Source: Bacteroidales bacterium UBA4363
GTDB taxonomy: Bacteria > Bacteroidota > Bacteroidia > Bacteroidales > Paludibacteraceae
Direction of reading: 5' to 3'
Assembly: GCA_002393965.1 (NCBI GenBank)
Contig: DGSL01000028.1
Span: 31,419 to 84,273, forward strand
DNA length: 52,855 nt
In this document: positions 7,795 through 16,643 of the stretch, in pieces
Layout of the letters: every line of letters starts with the position of its first letter
Numbering within the stretch: position 1 is the stretch's first letter
Made by a program: the position numbers and the translations under genes
The notes under the pieces: model-generated
The model's database searches: none
What the model was told of the DNA's origin: nothing
What the model saw: only the letters and a program-made list of their open reading frames with translations

Positions 7795-10245
7795 ATGAAC
7801 CGAAAAGAACGATTCCCCGTCCGGGGCATGACCTGTGCCGCATGCAGCGCACACGTCGGCAAAGCACTGCGAGGCGTCGCGGGAGTTGAAAAAGTCGGCG
7901 TAAACCTTGCCACGAACACGGCAAGCGTAGAATACGATTCCCGACGATGCGGAGCGGAACAACTGCGAGACGCCGTGCGGGAGGCAGGTTATGACCTGAT
8001 AATCGACAAACGGGACGAAGAAGAAGCGGAACGAGAAGAAGAGCGTCATCACCAACGGATGATACGCTCCGTCATCGGTGCCACGCTGACAGCCGCAACC
8101 GTGTTCGTACTGAGCATGCGCTACGGCGGAGAGGCATGGTCGGGCTGGGTGCAGATGGTACTTGCCGCAGCGTCGATGATCCTATTCGGAAGGGAATTTC
8201 ACCTGAACGCCCTACGGCAGGCGCGCCACGGGACATCGAACATGGACACCCTCGTCTCCGTCAGCACGACCGTAGCCTTCGCCTTCAGCACCTTCAACCT
8301 GATGTGGCCGGAGGTGTGGGAGCAGCATGGTCTGCAGGCGCACCTCTACTACGAAAGCGTCACGATGATCACCGCCTTCATCCTCATCGGACGCACACTG
8401 GAGCACCGAGCCAAGCGACGCACAACAGAGGCACTGAGGAGCCTTCAGGACCTGCGTCCGCAGGTAGCACATGTGGTCGATGAAGACGGAAGAGAGGAAG
8501 ACAAGCCAGCGGAGGCGCTGAGAAACGGAGAGCGGATGATCGTGCGGTCCGGAGAACGGATTGCTGCCGACGGTGTGGTGGAAAGCGGCACGACCTACAC
8601 AGACGAGTCGATGCTGAGCGGCGAATCAAATGCCGTATTCAAAGAGAAAGGCAGCAAAGTCTATGCCGGCACACTGAATCAGAACGGTACCATACGCATA
8701 CGCATCACACAATCCGGCGAAGAGACCGTCCTGTCGGACATTGTCCGCCTGATGCAGGAAGCCCAGGGGAGTCGTGCCCCGATAGAGAAGCTAGTGGACA
8801 AAATAGCTTCCGTCTTTGTACCTCTTATCATCCTACTGTCGATCCTCACCCTGGTCACGTGGTTGCTGCTGGATCCGGAGGAGGGGCTGACGAGGGGCAT
8901 CCTGTCGATGGTCAGCGTGCTGATCATTGCCTGTCCGTGCTCACTGGGCCTTGCCACACCGACCGCCGTCATGGTCGGAATCGGTCGCGGAGCCAAAGAG
9001 GGGCTATTGATCAAAGATGCGGAAGCGCTGGAAACAGCGCGGAAGATTGACGTGATCGTCCTGGACAAGACCGGCACCCTCACCAACGGTCAACCGAGAG
9101 TCACCGAATGGGAATGGCACGCAAAAGAAGAGGAAAGAAAACGGATGACGGACATTCTCCACGCCATGGAGCAACTCTCGTCCCACCCGAACGCCAAAGC
9201 CATCCTGACACACATACAAAAAGAGCAGGAGCCACAGAAGGTCACAGTCAGCGACTATAAAGACCATCCGGGGAAAGGCATCACGGCACAGGTGGAGGGA
9301 CACCGGTGTATTGCAGGCAACAAAGCCCTGATGATGGATGAAGGCATCGAATTCATTCCAAAGAAGGGCACCATCTACTTTGCCATAGACGGGAAAATCG
9401 TTGCCAGCCTAAAAGCGGAAGACACCGTCAAATCCACAGCAGGAAGAGCCATAGAAGAGCTCAAGAACAGCGGGAGAAGAGTCGTGATGCTGACGGGAGA
9501 CAGCCGTGAAAGTGCCGAACGCATTGCACGGGAGGCAGGCATCGAAGAGACGAGAGCCGAAGCTTTGCCACAGGAAAAGGAACGGCTACTGCGCCAACTG
9601 CAGTCAGAGGGAATGAAATGTGCCATGATCGGAGACGGCATCAACGACAGTGTCGCCATGGCACGTGCGGACCTGTCCGTTGCCATGGGAAACGGCAGTG
9701 ATATTGCCATCCACACGGCAATGGTAACCATCGTCAGTGGCGATCTGAGAAAGATCGGGGCACTAGTGCGCCTGTCGGAAGCGACGGTACGTACCATACG
9801 GGAGAACCTATTCTGGGCCTTTCTGTACAACGTGACAGCCATCCCGATAGCCGCCGGCGTGCTGTATCCACTCTGTGGGGTGCTGATCAGTCCGATGGTC
9901 GGAGCCGCTGCCATGGCCTGTTCGTCGGTGAGCGTTGTACTCAATTCCCTTCGTCTAAACCGTCGGAACGTCACCCTACCCCATAGAAAAAACACAGAAA
10001 AAAGACAAGAAAAACAACCTAAACAGGTAATTATGAAAAAAACCTTGAAAGTAAGCGGCATGATGTGTCAGCACTGCCGTACAAGAGTAGAAAATGCACT
10101 GAACAGCATTGAAGGAGTCAAAGCAAGCGTTACGCTGGAACCCCCAGTAGCCGAAATCGAAAGCGAACGAGACGACCTTACGACGGACTCGTTGCAAAAA
10201 CTATTGAACGAAAAAGCGGGAGAGGGTTATACTCTATCGGAATGA
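7795..10245 (+). CDS. copA: copper-translocating P-type ATPase with N- and C-terminal HMA domains
   Basis: Inner-membrane P1B-type ATPase that exports monovalent copper. Seen in order: N-terminal HMA domain with GMTCAAC (Cys14, Cys17), the membrane region with CPC (380-382, transport site), the phosphorylation motif DKTGT (Asp424), the hinge GDGIND (613-618), the last membrane helices, a basic linker, and a second HMA domain with MMCQHC (Cys758, Cys761) at the C-terminus. The C-terminal domain is unusual because CopA HMA domains are normally N-terminal. A Met at residue 747 (position 10033) with AGGT upstream could start a free ~70-residue copper chaperone from the same mRNA. Preceded by a lipoprotein gene. 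Copper rather than silver or another metal is inferred from CPC and CxxC. Confidence 0.93.
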   Translation: MNRKERFPVRGMTCAACSAHVGKALRGVAGVEKVGVNLATNTASVEYDSRRCGAEQLRDAVREAGYDLIIDKRDEEEAEREEERHHQRMIRSVIGATLTAATVFVLSMRYGGEAWSGWVQMVLAAASMILFGREFHLNALRQARHGTSNMDTLVSVSTTVAFAFSTFNLMWPEVWEQHGLQAHLYYESVTMITAFILIGRTLEHRAKRRTTEALRSLQDLRPQVAHVVDEDGREEDKPAEALRNGERMIVRSGERIAADGVVESGTTYTDESMLSGESNAVFKEKGSKVYAGTLNQNGTIRIRITQSGEETVLSDIVRLMQEAQGSRAPIEKLVDKIASVFVPLIILLSILTLVTWLLLDPEEGLTRGILSMVSVLIIACPCSLGLATPTAVMVGIGRGAKEGLLIKDAEALETARKIDVIVLDKTGTLTNGQPRVTEWEWHAKEEERKRMTDILHAMEQLSSHPNAKAILTHIQKEQEPQKVTVSDYKDHPGKGITAQVEGHRCIAGNKALMMDEGIEFIPKKGTIYFAIDGKIVASLKAEDTVKSTAGRAIEELKNSGRRVVMLTGDSRESAERIAREAGIEETRAEALPQEKERLLRQLQSEGMKCAMIGDGINDSVAMARADLSVAMGNGSDIAIHTAMVTIVSGDLRKIGALVRLSEATVRTIRENLFWAFLYNVTAIPIAAGVLYPLCGVLISPMVGAAAMACSSVSVVLNSLRLNRRNVTLPHRKNTEKRQEKQPKQVIMKKTLKVSGMMCQHCRTRVENALNSIEGVKASVTLEPPVAEIESERDDLTTDSLQKLLNEKAGEGYTLSE

Positions 10246-10322
10246 GTCTGCCACAAAAAAGGAGACAAACACTATCCAAACAAAAAAAACAATCAGAAAG
10301 GAGAAAAAAAAAGAAGAAATAC

Positions 10323-10330
10323 TATCTTTG
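10323..10330 (+). promoter_or_regulatory. -7 promoter element of kdgK
   Basis: TATCTTTG, about 60 nt before the ATG at 10389. It shows that kdgK is transcribed independently of copA and that the upstream in-frame extension to 10242 is not coding. Confidence 0.75.
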
Positions 10331-10388
10331 TGGAATAAAGCGAAAACACAATATCATTATTTATAAACAAACATTAAAACCAAAACAC

Positions 10389-11411
10389 ATGGCAAAAGTC
10401 GTAACATTGGGTGAGATCATGTTGAGATTGTCACCAGAAGCTAACAGAAGATTCGTTCAGGCTGAGAAGTTTGAAGTTATCTATGGTGGCGGCGAAGCAA
10501 ACGTTGCAGTCAGCGCAGCCAACTACGGACACGAAGCATATTTCGTAACCAAACTTCCGAAACACGAAATCGGCCAGTCTGCAGTAAACGCACTTCGCAA
10601 ATACGGAGTAAAGACGGATTTCATTGCCCGTGGCGGTGATCGCGTAGGTATCTACTATGCAGAAACGGGAGCATCCATGCGACCATCCAAGGTTATCTAC
10701 GACCGTGCTAATTCAGCCATCGCAGAGGCTGATCCATCGGACTTTGACTTCGATGCTATCATGAAGGGCGCACAGTGGTTCCACTGGTCTGGTATTACGC
10801 CTGCTATCTCCGACAAGGCTGCAGAGTTGACAAAGCTAGCCTGCGAGGCTGCGAAGCGCAATGGCGTAACGGTATCTGTTGACCTGAACTTCCGCAAGAA
10901 GCTCTGGACATCGGAGAAAGCACAGTCTATCATGAAGCCTCTGATGAAGTATGTCGACGTATGCATCGGCAACGAGGAGGACGCTGAGCTTTGCCTTGGT
11001 TTCAAGCCAGACGCAGACGTTGAAGGTGGCAACACGGACGCAAAGGGTTACGAAGGCATCTTCAAGGGCATGATGCAGGAGTTCGGATTCAAGTATGTCG
11101 TTTCCACGCTGCGTGAGTCCCTTTCTGCGACTCACAACGGATGGAAGGCCATGATCTACAACGGCAAGGAATTCTATGTTTCGAAGCGCTACGACATCAT
11201 GCCTATCATCGACCGTGTAGGTGGTGGTGACTCCTTCTCTGGAGGTCTTATCCACGGTCTGCTCACAAAGGGCAATCAGGGTGAGGCTCTTGAGTTTGCA
11301 GTAGCAGCTTCTGCACTGAAGCACACCATTAACGGAGACTTCAACCTCGTATCGGTAGAAGAGGTTGAGAACCTGGCTGGTGGTTCTGCAAACGGACGTA
11401 TCCAAAGATAA
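10389..11411 (+). CDS. kdgK: 2-keto-3-deoxygluconate kinase (PfkB family)
   Basis: Phosphorylates 2-keto-3-deoxygluconate to KDPG with ATP in the cytoplasm, the step before aldolase cleavage in uronate breakdown. PfkB/ribokinase features: the N-terminal strand VVTLGEIMLRLSP, the sugar-binding GGGEANVAVSAANYG and the C-terminal anion-hole/catalytic motif DRVGGGDSFSGG with Asp281. Length is 340 aa from the chosen start. The start MAKVVTLGEI is typical, and the upstream lysine-rich extension overlaps the promoter. A terminator-like hairpin follows, and then KDPG aldolase. Neighbouring GH28, aldolase and uronate permease genes favour KDG over other PfkB substrates. Confidence 0.88.
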   Translation: MAKVVTLGEIMLRLSPEANRRFVQAEKFEVIYGGGEANVAVSAANYGHEAYFVTKLPKHEIGQSAVNALRKYGVKTDFIARGGDRVGIYYAETGASMRPSKVIYDRANSAIAEADPSDFDFDAIMKGAQWFHWSGITPAISDKAAELTKLACEAAKRNGVTVSVDLNFRKKLWTSEKAQSIMKPLMKYVDVCIGNEEDAELCLGFKPDADVEGGNTDAKGYEGIFKGMMQEFGFKYVVSTLRESLSATHNGWKAMIYNGKEFYVSKRYDIMPIIDRVGGGDSFSGGLIHGLLTKGNQGEALEFAVAASALKHTINGDFNLVSVEEVENLAGGSANGRIQR

Positions 11412-11418
11412 TTTTGCT

Positions 11419-11453
11419 GGTCGGCTGAATTCGTTTCAGCCGACCGCTTTTTT
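11419..11453 (+). terminator. terminator hairpin between kdgK and the aldolase gene
   Basis: GGTCGGCTGAA pairs perfectly with TTCAGCCGACC around a 5-nt loop, with GC then TTTTTT. No promoter consensus follows before the aldolase ATG, so it is probably a partial or processing signal within an operon. Confidence 0.8.
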
Positions 11454-11481
11454 ATAAAAACATTCATTTTCAATCAATAAA

Positions 11482-12150
11482 ATGGCAAAATTTGATAAGT
11501 TCCAGGTGATGGCTAAGATTGCCGCCGCACCTATGGTTCCTGTTTTCTATAACAAGGATGTTGACGTCTGCAAGAACGTCGTAAAGGCTTGTTACGATGG
11601 CGGTGTCCGTGCATTTGAGTTCACAAACCGCGGTGACTTCGCACATGAAGTTTTTGCAGAATTGAGCAAGTGGGCCAGCAAGGAGTGTCCTGAATTGGCT
11701 CTGGGTATCGGATCAGTCGTTGACGCTCCGACCGCATCTCTTTACATTCAGCTTGGTGCGAACTTCATCGTAGGTCCGCTGTTCAACCCAGATGTAGCAG
11801 TAGTGTGCAACCGTCGTTGCGTTACTTATTGTCCTGGTTGCCTGACCCCATCGGAGATCGGCAAGGCTCAAGAAGTTGGTTGTGACTTCACAAAGGTATT
11901 CCCTGGCGATGTTGTAGGTCCGAACCTAGTTAAGGGTCTCATGGCTCCGATGCCATGGTCCAAGATCATGGTTACCGGTGGTGTGGCACCTGAGAAGGAG
12001 AATCTCGAGAAGTGGTTCGCTGCCGGCGTGTTCTGCGTAGGTATGGGTTCCAAACTCTTCCCTAAGGACAAGGTTGCAGCACAGGACTGGGCATATGTAA
12101 CAAACAAGTGCAAGGAGTGCTTTGAGGTTATCAATGCCATCCGCAAATAA
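11482..12150 (+). CDS. KDPG / KDGal-6-P aldolase (bifunctional Eda family)
   Basis: Class I aldolase splitting 2-keto-3-deoxy-6-phosphogluconate into pyruvate and glyceraldehyde-3-phosphate. The Schiff-base lysine lies in DFTKVFPGD (Lys138). The early strand AFEFTNRG holds the conserved Glu, and GGVAPEKENL near residue 168 is the phosphate-binding region. Length 222 aa is normal for the TIM-barrel Eda family. The ATG is 70 nt after kdgK and 28 nt after the hairpin, with no separate promoter recognised, so it likely depends on read-through. It completes the lower uronate route with kdgK. Confidence 0.92.
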   Translation: MAKFDKFQVMAKIAAAPMVPVFYNKDVDVCKNVVKACYDGGVRAFEFTNRGDFAHEVFAELSKWASKECPELALGIGSVVDAPTASLYIQLGANFIVGPLFNPDVAVVCNRRCVTYCPGCLTPSEIGKAQEVGCDFTKVFPGDVVGPNLVKGLMAPMPWSKIMVTGGVAPEKENLEKWFAAGVFCVGMGSKLFPKDKVAAQDWAYVTNKCKECFEVINAIRK

Positions 12151-12163
12151 AAACTGAAATTAC

Positions 12164-12215
12164 TGACGAGTTACGGATTGTCTAAAAAACGGCATGACGG
12201 TAACTCGTCATTTTT
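12164..12215 (+). terminator. terminator hairpin between the aldolase gene and the permease gene
   Basis: TGACGAGTTAC (12164-12174) pairs with GTAACTCGTCA (12200-12210) over a 25-nt loop, followed by TTTTT. The MFS ATG is 25 nt further on, again with no obvious promoter. Confidence 0.7.
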
Positions 12216-12239
12216 AAATAACCTTAAATTCTTTAATTT

Positions 12240-13643
12240 ATGGCAGATGTAAAAACTGTAACAGAGAAAATCGGCAAATACCGCTGGACCTTTGCGGCTC
12301 TCCTGCTTTTCTCTACTACAATCAACTACATGGACCGAAACGTCATCGGTTTCCTGAAAGACTACATGTGTTCAGCAGAAGGCTTTGGCTGGACTTCACA
12401 GCATTTCTCCTACCTGACTTCTATTTTCACATTGTTCTATGCTGGATTTACACTTGTAGCAGGCTGGATAATCGACAAAGTGGGAACTAAGATTGGTCTT
12501 GCGGCTTCTCTTATTCTCTGGTCAGTGGCTGGAATTTTGAGCGCATTCATGGGCAAGTCTCTTGGAGCTCATTGTGCAGCTCGTTCGCTCTTCGGCGCAG
12601 GTGAAGCAGGTAACTTCCCTTCGTCGATTAAGGCCGTAGCAGAGTGGTTCCCAAAGAAGGAGCGTGCTTTGGCTACTGGTATCTTCAATTCAGGATCTAA
12701 CATCGGTGCAATGATATGCGCCATCTTCGTGCCTTGGTGCTTGCTCACTTGGAATGATCAGAACCTCTTTCTCGGACTGCACGGATGGCAGATGGCATTC
12801 ATCATCACCGGTCTTATTGGTTTCATCTGGCTTATCTTCTGGGGTAAGATTTACAAGTCTCCAAAGCAAAAGTTGGCTGAAGGAGTAATCTCTCAGGCTG
12901 AGTTTGACTACATCAACAGCGATGCTGATGACAAAGCAGCTGCAGAGAGCGGCGACGACCAGGGTTCTGTTTCATGGGGCAAGATGCTTACTTACAAGCA
13001 GACATGGAGTTTCGCTTGGGGTAAGTTTATGACAGATGGTATATGGTGGTTCCTCCTCTTCTGGTTGCCTACTTACGTTAAGCAGCAGTTCTGCGAAAAT
13101 ATGACTCCAGAAGACACTGCATATACAGTTATGATCACCAACTTCATCGTATTCGGTGTTGCTATCGTAGGTTCTGTTTACGGCGGTTCTATTCCATTGA
13201 CTCTTATGAACAAGGGTTGGGAGACTTACAAGGCAAGAATGACTTCGCTTCTTATGATCGCAGTTGTTCCATTGCTTCTTCTCCTTACTCAGACAGCAGC
13301 AGGCGCAGAAGGAATGATAGGACTTGTTCTTGCTATCACAATCATCTCGCTTGCAGGTGCAGCTCACCAGGCTTGGTCAGCAAACTTGTTCTCAACCGTT
13401 TCTGACATGTTCCCTAAGAAGGCTGTAGGTACTGTTACTGGTATCGGTACTGCAATGGGAGGTCTTGGTGGCGTATTGGTACAATTGTTAGCTGGAAAGT
13501 GTGAAGCTTGGTCAATTGCTACTACTGGTAATTCTGCAACAGGATATTTGATTATGTTCTCAGTTTGCGCATTCGCATATCTTTTGGCTTGGGGTGGCAT
13601 GAAGTTGCTCGTTCCTAAGTTCCAAAAAATCACAGATCTCTAA
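12240..13643 (+). CDS. MFS transporter, hexuronate/anion:cation symporter type (ExuT-like)
   Basis: Inner-membrane permease of the ACS branch of the major facilitator superfamily, which imports hexuronates and related acid sugars with protons. The first helix ends in NYMDRNVIGFL, the hallmark of the ExuT/GudP group. GAGEAGNFPSSIKAVAEWFPKKERA is the conserved segment after TM4. About twelve hydrophobic helices are visible, with a charged central loop at ~200-245. The gene follows KDPG aldolase by 89 nt. Galacturonate or glucuronate as substrate is inferred from neighbours (GH28, KdgK, aldolase), not shown by sequence. Confidence 0.88.
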   Translation: MADVKTVTEKIGKYRWTFAALLLFSTTINYMDRNVIGFLKDYMCSAEGFGWTSQHFSYLTSIFTLFYAGFTLVAGWIIDKVGTKIGLAASLILWSVAGILSAFMGKSLGAHCAARSLFGAGEAGNFPSSIKAVAEWFPKKERALATGIFNSGSNIGAMICAIFVPWCLLTWNDQNLFLGLHGWQMAFIITGLIGFIWLIFWGKIYKSPKQKLAEGVISQAEFDYINSDADDKAAAESGDDQGSVSWGKMLTYKQTWSFAWGKFMTDGIWWFLLFWLPTYVKQQFCENMTPEDTAYTVMITNFIVFGVAIVGSVYGGSIPLTLMNKGWETYKARMTSLLMIAVVPLLLLLTQTAAGAEGMIGLVLAITIISLAGAAHQAWSANLFSTVSDMFPKKAVGTVTGIGTAMGGLGGVLVQLLAGKCEAWSIATTGNSATGYLIMFSVCAFAYLLAWGGMKLLVPKFQKITDL

Positions 13644-13671
13644 GAGAAAAACGGACCATATCATTAAAGAA

Positions 13672-13712
13672 AACAGGTGTTGAAACAGGAACTTTCAACG
13701 CCTGTTTTTTTT
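13672..13712 (+). terminator. terminator after the uronate permease gene
   Basis: AACAGGTGTTGAAA pairs with TTTCAACGCCTGTT (one T-G pair) and runs into a T-tract. It ends the kdgK-aldolase-permease unit. Confidence 0.85.
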
Positions 13713-13743
13713 CGTTATGCTTATATAATAGAGCACAAAATAC

Positions 13744-13751
13744 TATATTTG
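13744..13751 (+). promoter_or_regulatory. -7 promoter element far upstream of the TonB receptor gene
   Basis: TATATTTG, a perfect TAnnTTTG match. The next credible gene on this strand begins 547 bases later, so the transcript would have a very long leader. Confidence 0.6.
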
Positions 13752-14297
13752 CATCCTCTAAAAAAAGAGCCGTGTTTGTCTTCGGAGCGATATCGTTTCA
13801 TATCATGGTCTATCTGTTGGTAGCAGGATTTTTCCTACTACAGACATTTACGACTATCGGGAAGCGCATCCTGATCCAAAAAGAAAGTTCTGGTTCCGGC
13901 TCCGTCACCGTTGTACGGGCAGAATCCGCCACAGGAATACGAAAGGAAGTAAACTGCATCCATTTCTCCCACTGCGGGCGTTACCATAAAAACAAACGAG
14001 GACGCACACTCCCGATTCTTTCCTTTCTGCTGACATGCACTTCGTCACGAAGACCAGCAAGAAACACCCTACACCATACTTGTAAGGGCGTCAAAAGTCA
14101 TCTGTTTAATCGTCCACCACCTGTTTTGTAACCACTAACTAAAAAGGCAAGAGAGAAACATGCCTTGCCTAAACGTCCAGTTCCAGACAAAACAGACTCC
14201 CCTTTTTGCTTCAAAAATTTTTCACAGGAGTTCCTATCCCGGTGACCAGAAGCAGAAAGGGTATTCATAAACGATTCAAACAGATTTTTATTTTTTC
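13752..14297 (+). other. long leader or degraded region upstream of the TonB receptor gene
   Basis: This 546-base stretch between a good promoter match and the receptor ATG holds no gene I can support. A 119-codon frame (13772-14131) has no ribosome-binding site and low-complexity, unprotein-like composition. A hairpin AGGCAAG/CTTGCCT lies near 14145-14175. I compared it by eye with cobalamin and TPP riboswitches. Only scattered fragments resemble them and the conserved cores are missing. It may be an uncharacterised regulatory leader or a decayed gene. Confidence 0.4.
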
Positions 14298-16553
14298 ATG
14301 AACAAAATAGCATTCTCTATCCTAGCCCTTCTTGCGACGGGGCCAGGCAACGCATATGCAGGCGCATCGCTGGCAACAGAAGCATTCGGGACTGACAGCA
14401 TCGCAGACTTTGAACTAAAGGATGTCGTCGTCACTGACCAAAGCGGGAAAAACAGCGCTAAACACCATGTCGGCTCCAACTACCAACTGACAAGCCGAGA
14501 AACAGAAGCATTGCAGGTCTCCACCTTCAAAAACCTGTCAGCTCATGTACCCAACTTCTACATTCCCGATTATGGTTCTCATACCACATCATCCATCTAT
14601 GTACGGGGTATCGGAAGTCGGATGAATGAATCATCCATAGGATTCTACGTCGATGGTATTCCACTTCAAAACAAGAGTTCCTTTGACTTTGACCTCTACG
14701 ATATCGCTAACATCTCCATCGGTATCGGTCCGCAAGGAACTTTATATGGCAGAAACTCGATCGGAGGTGTCGTTGACATCTCCACCGTGGATGAGAGTAC
14801 ATTTACAAAGTCACCTCGCTATGGTTTCCAACTCTCGCATGGAAACCACAACTCCATCTCCGAGAGACTGACCTATCAAATAGGGACAGAAAAAACTGGT
14901 GTTCGGGTCTCCGGTCACTACGACAGGAATGACGGATGGTTCCAAAATACTTATGACAGAGAAAAAAACAAGTACCAATCTGCCGGCGGACGCATACACC
15001 TTCACTGGAATCCGGATGAGACATGGCGCATGCGTCTGAACGTCTCCTACGACCACCTGAATGAACAAGCCTATCCATACGAAAACCTTTCTACAGGGAA
15101 AATCAACTATGACGGGGACGGATCCTATCTGCGTAACTTCCTGTTTTCAGGATTGAACATCGAGAAGCGCCTCAACCAGCACCATCGCCTCAGTTCATCA
15201 ACAGGCTATCAGTACATGGACGACCGAATGAACATTGACCAGGACTTCACGGAACAATCCTTACTCACACTGAGTGAGCACCAGCATCAACACTCATTTA
15301 CCGAAGAACTGACCTTCCGATCCATTCTGCGCAAGTATAACCAAACAAGCGGATTGTTCCTGTTCCACAACAACAATCACATCAACTCTCCCATGACGAT
15401 GGGTCGTTACGGCATTGAACATCTTATCGAAGAAAATATCAACTCAGCCCTAGCTCGCAATCCGAGTCCATACGCTCCAGATCAAATTCTGATAGACAAT
15501 GGTTCGCTATTCTTTCCCGGTATGTTTCAACTGACCCAATCCGGCATTTCTCTCTATCATCAGTCGTCGGTCACTCTATTGGGAAAGCTGACCCTGACGG
15601 CAGGATTGCGTGCCGAATACGAACGGACGGGAATTGATTACAACACATCATCATCGCTCCAGACTCACGTCTATATGTCAATGCCACGCACTATGGTCAT
15701 TCCGACCGATTCGACCTACCTGATTGTTGGAGAATGCCATCGAAATATCTGGCAACTACTGCCCAAAGTATCCGTCAAATATACGTTCAACAAAAATCTG
15801 AATATCTACGCAAACGTATCGAAGGGCTATAAGGCCGGAGGATACAACTTCACTATGATGTCCAGCATCCTGCAGGCACAGATGCAGAATCAGAAAACCG
15901 GAGACGTAGAAGGCACTATCTACTACAAACCAGAATATCTATGGAACTATGAAGTGGGTTTTCATTCACAGATTATACAGAAGAAACTCTTCGTCGATGC
16001 CTCTGTATTCTACATTGACGACCGGAACCAGCAGTTGCCAACATCTTCGTCGAATGGCAGTCGAATGATCACAAACGCAGAAAGAGTGTCAAGCTGTGGT
16101 TTGGAGACCTCGATACGAATTCTCCCATACGAGAATCTATCGTTTGCCATCCATTACGGATTCACCCATTCCGATTTCCGGCAATTTGAAGAAAACGGAA
16201 TCAGTTACCGAGGCAAGACCGTACCATTTGCTCCACAGCAAACTCTCTCTCTTGCCGGAACATATGAACTGCCTATCAAAAACTGTAAGCACCTTTCTGC
16301 TATCCGTTTTTCAACAGACTGGACAGCAATGGGTAAAATCTACTGGAACGAAGAAAACACACGTTCCCAGAATTTCTATGGACTGCTGAATGGAAGCATT
16401 ACGCTAGTTCAGGGAGACTACTCACTGAGCGGATGGGTTCGAAATGCGACAGATTCAGATTACAAGACCTTCTATTTTGAATCCATAGGAAATGAATTTG
16501 CACAACGGGGTATGCCTATTACGTTCGGAGCGACTTTCCGTAAAGAGCTGTAA
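14298..16553 (+). CDS. TonB-dependent outer-membrane receptor
   Basis: Outer-membrane beta-barrel with periplasmic plug that takes up a scarce ligand using TonB energy. The signal peptide is MNKIAFSILALLATGPGNAYA. A region around FELKDVVVTDQSG resembles a TonB-box/plug start. The plug reads SSIYVRGIGSRMNESSIGFYVDG and GPQGTLYGRNSIGGVV. The rest is barrel, closing with the membrane strand PITFGATFRKEL. It lacks the carboxypeptidase-regulatory domain of SusC-type receptors and no SusD partner follows, so glycan uptake is unlikely. Its domain layout is closer to siderophore or small-molecule receptors (FyuA-like). Length 751 aa is normal. The ligand is unknown. A bidirectional terminator follows. 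Confidence 0.9.
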   Translation: MNKIAFSILALLATGPGNAYAGASLATEAFGTDSIADFELKDVVVTDQSGKNSAKHHVGSNYQLTSRETEALQVSTFKNLSAHVPNFYIPDYGSHTTSSIYVRGIGSRMNESSIGFYVDGIPLQNKSSFDFDLYDIANISIGIGPQGTLYGRNSIGGVVDISTVDESTFTKSPRYGFQLSHGNHNSISERLTYQIGTEKTGVRVSGHYDRNDGWFQNTYDREKNKYQSAGGRIHLHWNPDETWRMRLNVSYDHLNEQAYPYENLSTGKINYDGDGSYLRNFLFSGLNIEKRLNQHHRLSSSTGYQYMDDRMNIDQDFTEQSLLTLSEHQHQHSFTEELTFRSILRKYNQTSGLFLFHNNNHINSPMTMGRYGIEHLIEENINSALARNPSPYAPDQILIDNGSLFFPGMFQLTQSGISLYHQSSVTLLGKLTLTAGLRAEYERTGIDYNTSSSLQTHVYMSMPRTMVIPTDSTYLIVGECHRNIWQLLPKVSVKYTFNKNLNIYANVSKGYKAGGYNFTMMSSILQAQMQNQKTGDVEGTIYYKPEYLWNYEVGFHSQIIQKKLFVDASVFYIDDRNQQLPTSSSNGSRMITNAERVSSCGLETSIRILPYENLSFAIHYGFTHSDFRQFEENGISYRGKTVPFAPQQTLSLAGTYELPIKNCKHLSAIRFSTDWTAMGKIYWNEENTRSQNFYGLLNGSITLVQGDYSLSGWVRNATDSDYKTFYFESIGNEFAQRGMPITFGATFRKEL

Positions 16554-16579
16554 GATTCAATAAACAGATTCACTAAAAG

Positions 16580-16620
16580 AGACAGGGGTATCCATAATAG
16601 AAGATACCCCTGTTCTTTTA
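16580..16620. terminator. bidirectional terminator between the TonB receptor and DUF3332 genes
   Basis: ACAGGGGTATC (16582-16592) pairs with GATACCCCTGT (16603-16613). T-rich tails exist on both strands, serving two convergent genes. Confidence 0.85.
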
Positions 16621-16643
16621 AGTCATACTTAAACAAATACCGC

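Noticed and set aside
9375..10061. 228-codon minus-strand frame
   Set aside because: Antisense to the copA membrane and C-terminal region. Its hydrophobicity reflects the sense membrane helices.
13800..14120. Cobalamin or TPP riboswitch upstream of the TonB receptor
   Set aside because: Some short fragments resemble the B12 box region (GTCACGAAGACC), but the conserved core and the order of elements do not match.
13772..14131. 119-codon plus-strand frame ahead of the TonB receptor
   Set aside because: No ribosome-binding site, low-complexity and unprotein-like second half, and no recognisable family. Kept only as part of an unexplained leader.
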